From positions 1-62,132 of the forward strand of contig CACYMQ010000018.1 of assembly GCA_902775555.1 (NCBI GenBank): a DNA stretch of 62,132 nt, written 5' to 3'. The number at the start of each line of letters is the position of its first letter. The stretch's first letter is position 1. The position numbers and the translations under genes were made by a program. This DNA comes from an uncultured Lachnospiraceae bacterium. Its GTDB lineage: Bacteria > Bacillota > Clostridia > Lachnospirales > Lachnospiraceae. Shown here in pieces: positions 36,319 to 45,099 of the stretch. Below the pieces are notes generated by a model. The model worked only from the letters and a program-made list of their open reading frames with translations, did no database searches and was not told where the DNA came from.

Positions 36319-39300
36319 ATGAAGGCCATTGTAGAGCAGTATGCAAAGGGTGAGTTTCGGATCGACCGCCCGGACGTGCATATATCGAAACAGAACTTCA
36401 AACTGAACATAGAGGCCGGAACCATCTATGAAGGCTCCTTCACCGTAGAGAGCAGGAATAAATTCCCCATAAAGGGGATGGTATACGACAGCCGGTATCT
36501 TCTTCGTTTCGAGAGTCATAGTTTCATCAGCCGCCGTTTCGAGGTGTGTTATTCCTTTGATGCAACCTGTCTGGAGGCAGGACAGAACTTCCGTGGGCAC
36601 ATCAATGTGATCACCGACGGGGGTGAATTCCGTCTGCCTTACGATATCAGTATCGTTCCTCCCTGTGTGACCTGCGGGAGCGAGAGGATCGATGACCTTT
36701 TCAAGTTCGCGGCATTGGCAGAGAGAAACTGGACGGAAGCGGCCAGGCTTTTTATGAGCGATGACTTCCGCCGTACATTTATCAACAGGGAACCCCATCT
36801 GAAACTGGTCTATGAGAGTCTTCTGGACAGTCATTCCGTGGATCAGGCTATGGAGGAGTTCCTTGTTCTTGTGCATAAGAAGAGGACGGTTACCCTTTCC
36901 ACGGACAAGGCGAAGCTGGATATGGTGATGCCTGCCGAGACGGAGAGCGTCTCCATCACACTTTCTAAGAATACCTGGGGTTATACCCATTCCGAGGTTC
37001 GGAGCAATGCGGAATTCATCATTCCGGCCAAGAAGACACTGACTTCGTCGGATTTCATGGCAAATACCTGTGATCTCAATGTCTACATCTCTCCGGAGCA
37101 TGTGCCGGACGGCGAGAACAGCGGGAAGCTGATCATAGAGAATATCTACCAGAAGATCGAGATCGACATCCATCTGGAGAGACCGAAGCAGCGGAGGGTG
37201 GATCAGGAAAACCGCCTGAAGGAGCAGGAATATAAGCAGTGCAAGATCAATCTCACCCAGGCCTATCTGGATTTCCGCATGGACCGGATCGGGCTGGAGG
37301 AGTATGTGGCGGATACCCTGGAAGCGCTGCGTGTGCTGATGGAGATGGAGCCGGAAGAGGATATGTACCGGCTTGCCGTGATGCACATGAACATCCTGAA
37401 GGGGGATCTGGCCAAGGTAGAGCAGGAATTCCTCAGGATCGAGGCCGATGTGGACCGGAGCCTCATGTCGAATCAGGAGAAATGCTACTACGAATACCTG
37501 AAGGCCATGGTGCTGCGTGACGAGGAGACCATAGAGAAGACTGCGAATATGATCCGCCGCAATTACAGGACACAGGAGCCGAAGATGTTCTTCTTCTGGC
37601 TGCTGCTCTTCGTGGACCCTGTATATAATGACGATAAGGGTGCGCTGTACCGGGAACTCGGGGAAATGTTCGAAGAGGGAGAGAACAGTCCCATCATTTA
37701 TTTCGAACTCTGCGATATCCTGAATTCGAATCCGCTGATGCTGAAGCGCCTGACTCCCTTTGAGATCACAACCATTAAATGGGGACTTCGTCATGACTAT
37801 ATCACGGATGATGTACTGAACGAGTTCGTGAAGCTGGCAGGACGCAATAAGGAGTTCAATAAGCAGATCTTCGATGTGCTCCGCTCCATTTACGATAAGA
37901 ATGAAGATGAACTGAGAAGGGAAAGACTGAAGCGTGAGCGTCAGTCCATGATCGGAGAGGAACCGGTTGAGGAAGAGACAGAGGAGAAGGCGGAGGAAGA
38001 GTCCTTTGCGGAGGATGATTTCATCTTTGCCGGCTTCGATGAGGAGGAAGAGACCGGGGAGGAAGAAGAGGAGAGCGCCGGCATCAATGATCCGGAGGAT
38101 CCGCTCCGTCTTTCCACCGAGGATGAAAAATACGATCCGGAAAGCGAGAAGCTCGAGCGTAAGGTCCGTCAGTCCTTCGATGACAGATTTGACGAGACCA
38201 TCCGTGCCGAGGAGGAGGAACGGCTCCTCAAGAAGGAAAATGAGAATCTGGAGGTCCTGGGTTCCATCTGCTCCATGCTGATCTCCGCAAATATGCTGGA
38301 CGTCCGCTATCATCGTTTCTATAAGGCAGCGGTACTTCAGTCGCTGAAGTTCATCGGGTTGAATGAGTGTTATATCCGGAGCATGGACCGGGCGCATTAT
38401 GAACTGATCCCGGCTTCGGTCCTCATGTATCTGAATTACAAGAATACGCTGAATGAGGATGAGCTGGCTTACCTCTATGCAAATGTGATCTATAACAAGT
38501 CCGAGCATATGAAGATCTATCATGAATATGCGCCTACCATGGAGGATTTCATGGAGAGCATGATCATGAAGGGCAAGGTCAATGATGATCTGACGGTGAT
38601 CTATGACGAGTTCCTGGAACCGGAATCTGTCAGCTCCCTGTTCGCCGGCAAGCTGATCAATATCATCTTCCGCCGGAAACTGGTCTGCTACAACAAGAAT
38701 ATCCGGGCCGTGATCGTGAGCCACAGCGAACTGTCCCATGTCCAGCATGTGCAGCTGGATGACGGGGAGGCTTATGTGGAGATCCTGTCCGACAATGCTT
38801 CCATCATTTTCGAGGATAAGGACGGAAACCGTTATGCGGGTTCCATTCCCTACCACTTCGAACGGATCGTGGATGAGAAGGCCTATATTCCCATTTGCCG
38901 GGAATACAGCCCCAGAGATTACCGGGTCCTTCTCTACAACTATGAGAGCATCGGTGAGTTCACCTACAAGAACGCGCGGGAGGTCAATGCGGCGCGGGAG
39001 ATCATCAACTGTGATGAGATCTCGGACGATTACAAGCAGTCCGCGTGTCTGGAGATCATTGAGTATTATCACGAGAATCTGGATACGGATGTGCTGGTGA
39101 AGTACCTCCGGAGATTGGATATCGGCTATCTGACCCATGCAAATGCCCGGACGATCATTACGTACCTGATCGACATGAACCTTTTCGATAAGGCGTTCCA
39201 GGCCGTAAAGCTCTATGGATTTAACGAGCTGGATGTCAGGGAGCTGTACCGTCTGGCGGACTACGGCGTGCAGGATTCAGAGGGCTTCCTGAATGAGAAC

Positions 39301-40221
39301 CTGATGTCCATCTGCCTGAACCTGTATAAGACAGGTACCGTAAATGCAAATATACTGACCTACATGGCCATGAATTTCAATGGTTCCATCGACGAACTGG
39401 CCGGACTCTTTAAGCTGGCGAAGGATCGTGTGACCGATGTGGGAACCCTGGCCGAGAATACCCTGGCACAGATGATGTTTGCGGGAGAGCATCTGGAATA
39501 TATCTATGATGTCTTCGCCACTTACTACAACGGACGGAGCCGTGGCCTGGTGGTAAAGGCCTTTCTCCGGCTGGCAGCCCATAATTATCTGATCCGGGAT
39601 ATGCAGGTCCCGAACTATATCTTCGAGGCCCTTTATTCCGAGATCATGAAGGGCAATATCGACGACGAGATCTCATCCATGGCGCTGCTCTTATACTTCA
39701 GCCGCCTGGAGCGCTATACGAACGAGCAGAAGAAATGGATCAGCGAAACGGCGCTGCGCTTTGTGGATGCGGGAAAGATCCTTCCCTTCTACAAGAGCTT
39801 CGTTTCCTTCCTGGAACTGCCGCAGGATGTGTTCCTGAAGACCTATCTGATCTACAAGTCCGAGAACCGGCGGCAGGTCTTCGTCCGTTACAGCACGGGA
39901 ACCGGCGTGAGAGCAAATGAGAAGACCAAGGTCCACCGGATGGAGGAAGTGGTCAGCGGTCTGTATGTCATGGAATTCGTCGTATTCCACGGAGAACGTC
40001 TGGTCTACCAGATCGAAGACGACCCCGAGGGAAATGCGCAGATCGTGGAGAGCGAGGTCCTGAAGAAGAAGTCCTACAACAAGCAGGATCTGAACCGCTT
40101 CGAGATGATCAACAGCATGCTGGTTAAGCAGGAGATGCGGAAGGACCGGGAGCTGCTTGAGGACCTGGATGTCTACATCAATACCATCCACCTCTTTGAG
40201 GAGAATCTGACATTATTGTAA
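36319..40221 (+). CDS. Large DUF5717-like protein of unknown function
   Basis: I match this 1300-residue protein from memory to DUF5717, found mainly in Lachnospiraceae; no function is known to me. The N-terminal 150 residues look beta-rich (GTIYEGSFTV, FRGHINVITDGGEF). A mostly helical middle has repeat-like segments, with a very acidic insert at about 550-650 (EEETEEKAEEES). The C-terminal part returns to beta-rich segments and ends with VYQIEDDPEGNAQI and a helical tail. There is no signal peptide or clear membrane helix. The start at 36319 has GGAG 8 bases upstream. It is followed by the Hsp70-like gene and a small helical gene, suggesting a three-protein module. Confidence 0.78.
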   Translation: MKAIVEQYAKGEFRIDRPDVHISKQNFKLNIEAGTIYEGSFTVESRNKFPIKGMVYDSRYLLRFESHSFISRRFEVCYSFDATCLEAGQNFRGHINVITDGGEFRLPYDISIVPPCVTCGSERIDDLFKFAALAERNWTEAARLFMSDDFRRTFINREPHLKLVYESLLDSHSVDQAMEEFLVLVHKKRTVTLSTDKAKLDMVMPAETESVSITLSKNTWGYTHSEVRSNAEFIIPAKKTLTSSDFMANTCDLNVYISPEHVPDGENSGKLIIENIYQKIEIDIHLERPKQRRVDQENRLKEQEYKQCKINLTQAYLDFRMDRIGLEEYVADTLEALRVLMEMEPEEDMYRLAVMHMNILKGDLAKVEQEFLRIEADVDRSLMSNQEKCYYEYLKAMVLRDEETIEKTANMIRRNYRTQEPKMFFFWLLLFVDPVYNDDKGALYRELGEMFEEGENSPIIYFELCDILNSNPLMLKRLTPFEITTIKWGLRHDYITDDVLNEFVKLAGRNKEFNKQIFDVLRSIYDKNEDELRRERLKRERQSMIGEEPVEEETEEKAEEESFAEDDFIFAGFDEEEETGEEEEESAGINDPEDPLRLSTEDEKYDPESEKLERKVRQSFDDRFDETIRAEEEERLLKKENENLEVLGSICSMLISANMLDVRYHRFYKAAVLQSLKFIGLNECYIRSMDRAHYELIPASVLMYLNYKNTLNEDELAYLYANVIYNKSEHMKIYHEYAPTMEDFMESMIMKGKVNDDLTVIYDEFLEPESVSSLFAGKLINIIFRRKLVCYNKNIRAVIVSHSELSHVQHVQLDDGEAYVEILSDNASIIFEDKDGNRYAGSIPYHFERIVDEKAYIPICREYSPRDYRVLLYNYESIGEFTYKNAREVNAAREIINCDEISDDYKQSACLEIIEYYHENLDTDVLVKYLRRLDIGYLTHANARTIITYLIDMNLFDKAFQAVKLYGFNELDVRELYRLADYGVQDSEGFLNENLMSICLNLYKTGTVNANILTYMAMNFNGSIDELAGLFKLAKDRVTDVGTLAENTLAQMMFAGEHLEYIYDVFATYYNGRSRGLVVKAFLRLAAHNYLIRDMQVPNYIFEALYSEIMKGNIDDEISSMALLLYFSRLERYTNEQKKWISETALRFVDAGKILPFYKSFVSFLELPQDVFLKTYLIYKSENRRQVFVRYSTGTGVRANEKTKVHRMEEVVSGLYVMEFVVFHGERLVYQIEDDPEGNAQIVESEVLKKKSYNKQDLNRFEMINSMLVKQEMRKDRELLEDLDVYINTIHLFEENLTLL

Positions 40222-40222
40222 C

Positions 40223-40328
40223 AGATCCTTCGGGCATACGCCCTCAGGATGACAGACACTCGTGTCATTCTGAGCGAAGCACTCGTGTCAATCTGAGCGG
40301 TGTCATTCTGAGCGAAGCGAAGAATCTT
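40223..40328. repeat. REP-like dispersed palindrome, copy B
   Basis: Between the DUF5717-like and DUF5716-like genes lie GATCCTTCGGGC, CTCAGGATGACA, TGTCATTCTGAGCGAAGC and, after a partial duplication, a full TGTCATTCTGAGCGAAGCG ending in AATCTT. The internal duplication (40263-40300) suggests nested insertion or slippage. Confidence 0.8.
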
Positions 40329-40362
40329 ATAAGACGCAGTATAGAAAACAGAGGAAGAAACT

Positions 40363-41560
40363 ATGGCAGACGCATTTTATATCGGAATGGATCTATGCTC
40401 CGATTTCACACAGTTGTCATATTACAATGACATCACGCGTGAGCCGGAGTCAGTCAGCCAATTGAATAATAAAGAGACGTATCTCATGCCCAATATCCTG
40501 TTCCACAGTACGGAGACAGGACACTGGTATGTGGGAGGGGAAGCCTCCGAGGCACGTTTCAATGAAGACGGAGTCATCATTGACGGTATCTTTGAGAACC
40601 TGGAGAGCAAAGAGACCATTATGGTGGAGGGTGAGGAATATACCTATCCGGACCTCTTTGTTAAGATGGTGAAGCTTCATATCGATTCCTTCCTGTACCG
40701 GTACGAGGACGCCACGATCCGTAAGCTTGTGATCTCGGTGCCGGAATACAGCAGCAGGATCTACAACCTGCTTTCGGGACTCTATAAGCTGATGGAGGTT
40801 CCGGAATCCGCGATAGAGATCACCAGTCATCTGGACAGCGGCCTCTATTATATTTTCAATCAGGAGCAGGGACTCTGGATCAATTCCGTCGCGCTTTATG
40901 ATTACAATGCCGACGGACTGAATTATTACCGGATCGACATTTCCAGGAATAAGAGTCCGAAGCTGGTGACGGTGACCCATGAGGATTATTCTTCGCAGAT
41001 GTCGCTGGGGCATTACGGGAATGATACCTATCAGATGGATGTGGATTTTGCGAAGATCGCGGATTATGAAATGAAGAAGGCATATATCTCCTCGGTATAC
41101 CTGACGGGAGTCGGCTTCTATCTACACCAAGGGAGCCTGCTACCGTGCGGTGGGCGGAGAATACAAGGCCTTCTATGATCAGTTCTTTGTGGAAACCAAG
41201 GAAAATGTTCTTTTTGACGTGGGGATCTCGCTCGGAGACGAGAAGGATACCTTTATCCCTATCGTAAACGGCGGAAAGCAGTGGTACAACATTCATGGAA
41301 AGATCCATGTGATCCTGGATGATACGGATACCATTACGCTGGTTTACCGCAGCCGTCACACGGAGGAAGAAAAGCGGGAGGTTGCAAGGATCCACGGGAT
41401 CCCGAAGCGCCCCAACAAGACCACGAAGCTGTCTTTGGAGGTAGAATTCGAGAATCCTACGGACGGTGCGGTGATCATCCGTGATCTGGGCTTCGGAAAG
41501 CTCTTTCCAACGACCAATAAAGTCTACAGAAAGGAGTTCTCCATCGTATGGCAAAAATAA
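40363..41560 (+). pseudogene. DUF5716-like Hsp70/actin-fold protein, broken by a frameshift
   Basis: The first frame (40363-41178) encodes an Hsp70/actin-like start: YIGMDLCSDFTQLSYY resembles the phosphate-1 loop and LVISVPEYSSRIYNLL the VPA-type segment. After YLTGVGF (to about 41119) the homology leaves this frame. It resumes in the next frame at IYTKGACYRAVGG, with no start codon of its own before GTG 41150, and continues to FSIVWQK at 41560. As I recall, relatives have about 20 residues between these motifs, so a small out-of-frame deletion is likely. It could be a real mutation or an assembly error. The following gene overlaps the end by 13 bases, which argues that the frame is normally open. 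Confidence 0.75.
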
Positions 41561-42381
41561 TCGTATGTTCGCCCAAACAGGCAGAGACTCCTTTTACATT
41601 TTTGAATACCAAGGTGGAGATCTACACCTATGAGGAACTGTGTTTCTACATTTACAACAATACGGTGCTGATCTCAAAGACGGCTCTGTCGGACAAGCTA
41701 TGGAGCTGGATCCGGGATGAACTGGATATGCCCGGGCTGGCGGACCGGCTGGCGGGACTTGCGAACAAGACCCCCTTCGCACAGGATCTGCTGGTGGAGA
41801 TCCTGAATTACGGGGATTACTATACGCCGGACGAGGTGAAGACCTATGCGGCGGCCTGGCAGAAATACCGGAAGCTGTCCCCCCTGCAGAGGGAGAAGCT
41901 GAAGGCGGACGGGTACCTGGGATACCGCAGGTTCATTCGTGCATCCATCATATATGACGGGATCATCGAACAGGAAGCGGAGATCCAGGACAAGGAATTC
42001 CTCGGAAATGTATATCATAACCGCGCAGTGGCGGCAGCGAATAACCTGGATACGGAGGATGCCAAGCGCTTCTTCCTGAAGGCCTATGACCTGAACAGCA
42101 ATCAGGAATCGCTGAAGGGATATTTTTATGTGGTTTCGGTCACCGAGGATATCACCACCTTGAAGAACGAGGTCCATAAAATGGGACTTTCGGAGCGCTA
42201 TTTTGAGGATATCATGATGGAGATCGGAGACTCCAAGGATGATGTCCGGGAGATGACGATCTATGCCATGCTCCAGCGTGCCGTCTACAATAAGATGCAC
42301 AAGGACATGACGGACTATGACAAGCGGATGGATATCATCCTGGCCCAGCTGAAGGATGAATTCCGCGACCAGATTGTTTAG
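41548..42381 (+). CDS. Helical (TPR-like) protein of unknown function
   Basis: I do not recognise a named family. This 277-residue protein has a short beta-rich N-terminus (AKIIVCSPKQAETPFTFLN) and is then almost wholly helical, with EFLGNVYHNRAVAAANNLD and DAKRFFLKAYDLN resembling a TPR pair. It overlaps the DUF5716-like gene by 13 bases, using a ribosome site inside it, so the two are translationally coupled. It likely acts with the DUF5716/DUF5717-like proteins. Confidence 0.75.
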   Translation: MAKIIVCSPKQAETPFTFLNTKVEIYTYEELCFYIYNNTVLISKTALSDKLWSWIRDELDMPGLADRLAGLANKTPFAQDLLVEILNYGDYYTPDEVKTYAAAWQKYRKLSPLQREKLKADGYLGYRRFIRASIIYDGIIEQEAEIQDKEFLGNVYHNRAVAAANNLDTEDAKRFFLKAYDLNSNQESLKGYFYVVSVTEDITTLKNEVHKMGLSERYFEDIMMEIGDSKDDVREMTIYAMLQRAVYNKMHKDMTDYDKRMDIILAQLKDEFRDQIV

Positions 42382-42411
42382 ATAATCAAATGCAAGGAGA
42401 CATATAAGAAA

Positions 42412-45078
42412 ATGGCTAAGGAACTGGAAAAGAATTACAACCCGGAGGAGATTGAGGGAAGACTGTATCAAAAATGGGTGGATGCAGGGTATTTTCATGC
42501 AGAGGCCGATCGGTCGAAGAAGCCCTTCACCATCGTGATGCCGCCTCCGAATATCACGGGACAGCTGCACATGGGGCATGCGCTGGACAATACCATGCAG
42601 GATATACTGATCCGTATGAAGCGGATGCAGGGGTACAATGCACTGTGGCAGCCGGGTACCGACCATGCGGCCATTTCCACTGAGGTGAAGATCATCAATG
42701 CGCTGCGGGAGCAGGGCATCGAGAAGGCAGATCTGGGACGCGAAGGCTTTCTGAAACGTGCCTGGGAATGGCGCGAGGAGTATGGCGGACGGATCGTCCA
42801 GCAGCTGAAGAGGATGGGTTCCTCCGCGGACTGGCAGAGAGAACGCTTCACCATGGATGAAGGAAACAACAAGGCGGTGGGAACCGTCTTCAAGAAACTC
42901 TATGATAAGGGCTGGATCTATAAGGGCTCACGGATCGTAAACTGGTGCCCGGTATGCAAGACCTCCATTTCCGATGCGGAGGTTCTGCATGAAGAGCAGG
43001 AAGGACATTTCTGGCATATCAATTATCCCGTAGTGGGAGAGCCGGGACGTTTTGTGGAGATCGCAACCACCCGTCCGGAGACCATGCTGGGTGATACCGC
43101 GGTCGCCGTCAATCCGGAGGATGAGCGTTACAAGGATATCGTTGGCAAGACACTGGAGCTGCCGCTGACCGGCCGGACCATTCCGGTGATCGCGGACAGT
43201 TATGTAGATAAGGAGTTCGGAACCGGCTGCGTGAAGATCACGCCGTCCCATGATCCGAATGACTTCGAGGTCGGAAAGAGAAATCAGCTGGAAGAGATCA
43301 ACATCATGAACGATGATGCGACCATCCGGCTTCCCGGCAGCAAGTACGACGGCATGGAACGCTATGAGGCAAGAAAGGCCATCGTAGCGGATCTGGAGGC
43401 ACTGGGCCTTCTGGTCAAGGTCGTTCCACATACCCATATGGTAGGAACCCATGACCGCTGCGGAACTACGGTTGAGCCGCTGGTTAAGCCCCAGTGGTTC
43501 GTTAAGATGGCCGAAATGGCCAAACCGGCGAAGGAAGCGGTGGAAAAGGGCGAGCTTCGTCTGGTTCCGGAGCGAATGAACAAGGTATATTATAACTGGC
43601 TGGACAATATCCGTGACTGGTGTATCTCCCGTCAGCTCTGGTGGGGACACCGGATCCCGGCATGGTACTGCGATGCGTGCGGTGAGGTTACGGTGGTGAA
43701 CCCGACAGTGGACGGCGTTCCCTGCAAGTGTCCGAAGTGCGGATGTGAGAACCTGACGCAGGATCCGGACACACTGGATACCTGGTTTTCTTCCGCCCTG
43801 TGGCCCTTCTCCACGGTGGGCTGGCCGGATACGGAAAATGAGGATTATAAGTATTTCTTCCCTACGGATGTGCTGGTAACGGGCTACGATATCATTTTCT
43901 TCTGGGTTATCCGTATGGTCTTCTCCTCCATCGAGCAGACCGGGAAGCTGCCCTTCCATACCGTACTGTTCCACGGACTGGTCAGAGACGATCAGGGACG
44001 TAAGATGAGTAAGTCCCTGGGCAACGGCATCGATCCGCTGGATGTGATCGACCAGTATGGTGCGGACGCACTCCGTTTCACGCTGATCACCGGAAATGCA
44101 CCGGGAAATGATATGCGTTTCTACTGGGAGCGTGTAAAGGCAAGCCGGAATTTTGCAAATAAGATCTGGAACGCATCCAGATTCATCATGATGAATATCG
44201 ATAAGGCGGATCCCGCAGCCATTGCTTCCGTGACGGCAGAGCAACTGACGCTGGCGGACCGCTGGATCCTCAGCAAGTGTAACACCCTGGTGAAGGATGT
44301 TACCGAAAATATGGAGAAGTATGAGCTGGGTATCGCGGCAGATAAGATCTACAGCTTCCTCTGGGAGGAATTCTGCGACTGGTATATCGAGATGGTGAAG
44401 CCCAGACTCTGGGATGACGCGGATGAGACGAAGGCGGCTGCCCTCTATACACTGCGTACCGTGCTGTCAAATGCACTGAAGCTGCTTCATCCTTACATGC
44501 CCTTCGTAACGGAGGAGATCTTCTGCACACTGACGGACGAGGAGTCCATCATGATCTCCGACTGGCCGGTTTACAGCGATGCACTTCATTTTGAGAAGGA
44601 AGAGAAGCATACCGACATACTCAAGGAGGCGATCCGCAGTATCCGGAATGTCCGTGCGGAGATGAATGTTCCGCCGTCAAAGAAGGCAGGCGTGATCGTG
44701 GTTTCGGAAGAGGAAGAACTCCGGAAGCTTTTCGAAGAAACGAAGAATTTCTTCGCACCTCTGGCTTATGCCGGCGAGGTTGAAGTACAGGCAGACAGAT
44801 CGGGCATCGCAGAGGATGCGGTCTCGGCCGTGATCCATAATGCGGTTCTCTACATGCCCTTTGCGGATCTTGTGGATACCGAGAAGGAGCTGGAGCGCCT
44901 GAACAAGGAGAAGACGCGCCTTGAAGCCGAGATCAAACGGGGAGAGAATATGCTCGGAAATGAGCGTTTCCTCAGCAAGGCTCCGGCAGCGAAGGTAGAA
45001 GAAGAGAAGCAGAAGCTGCAGAAGTATAAAGAGACTTACGAGCAGGTGCTGGAGCGGCTGAAGAGCTTCGAAAAATAA
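42412..45078 (+). CDS. valS: Valine-tRNA ligase
   Basis: This 888-residue class I synthetase charges tRNA(Val). The HIGH motif appears as HMGH in PPPNITGQLHMGHALDNTMQ, and KMSKS is in GRKMSKSLGNGIDPLDV. The editing (CP1) domain with TTRPETMLGDTAVAVNP lies between them, and zinc-type cysteines occur in CDACGEV and CKCPKCGCENL. The C-terminal coiled coil (about 815-885, KELERLNKEKTRLEAEIKRG) is the tRNA-binding arm specific to ValRS. No T-box is visible upstream; the gene starts 30 bases after the preceding helical protein gene. Confidence 0.97.
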   Translation: MAKELEKNYNPEEIEGRLYQKWVDAGYFHAEADRSKKPFTIVMPPPNITGQLHMGHALDNTMQDILIRMKRMQGYNALWQPGTDHAAISTEVKIINALREQGIEKADLGREGFLKRAWEWREEYGGRIVQQLKRMGSSADWQRERFTMDEGNNKAVGTVFKKLYDKGWIYKGSRIVNWCPVCKTSISDAEVLHEEQEGHFWHINYPVVGEPGRFVEIATTRPETMLGDTAVAVNPEDERYKDIVGKTLELPLTGRTIPVIADSYVDKEFGTGCVKITPSHDPNDFEVGKRNQLEEINIMNDDATIRLPGSKYDGMERYEARKAIVADLEALGLLVKVVPHTHMVGTHDRCGTTVEPLVKPQWFVKMAEMAKPAKEAVEKGELRLVPERMNKVYYNWLDNIRDWCISRQLWWGHRIPAWYCDACGEVTVVNPTVDGVPCKCPKCGCENLTQDPDTLDTWFSSALWPFSTVGWPDTENEDYKYFFPTDVLVTGYDIIFFWVIRMVFSSIEQTGKLPFHTVLFHGLVRDDQGRKMSKSLGNGIDPLDVIDQYGADALRFTLITGNAPGNDMRFYWERVKASRNFANKIWNASRFIMMNIDKADPAAIASVTAEQLTLADRWILSKCNTLVKDVTENMEKYELGIAADKIYSFLWEEFCDWYIEMVKPRLWDDADETKAAALYTLRTVLSNALKLLHPYMPFVTEEIFCTLTDEESIMISDWPVYSDALHFEKEEKHTDILKEAIRSIRNVRAEMNVPPSKKAGVIVVSEEEELRKLFEETKNFFAPLAYAGEVEVQADRSGIAEDAVSAVIHNAVLYMPFADLVDTEKELERLNKEKTRLEAEIKRGENMLGNERFLSKAPAAKVEEEKQKLQKYKETYEQVLERLKSFEK

Positions 45079-45099
45079 AGGAGATCGTGGGAGACTATC

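Noticed and set aside
36196-39138. 980-codon minus-strand open frame opposite the DUF5717-like gene
   Set aside because: It has no ribosome site, is overloaded with His/Ile/Leu as expected from antisense of acidic codons, matches no family, and lies opposite a convincing gene with its own promoter.
41100-41160. Programmed ribosomal frameshift in the DUF5716-like gene
   Set aside because: No slippery heptamer or downstream pseudoknot is visible, and conserved residues between the two motifs appear to be missing, which frameshifting would not explain.
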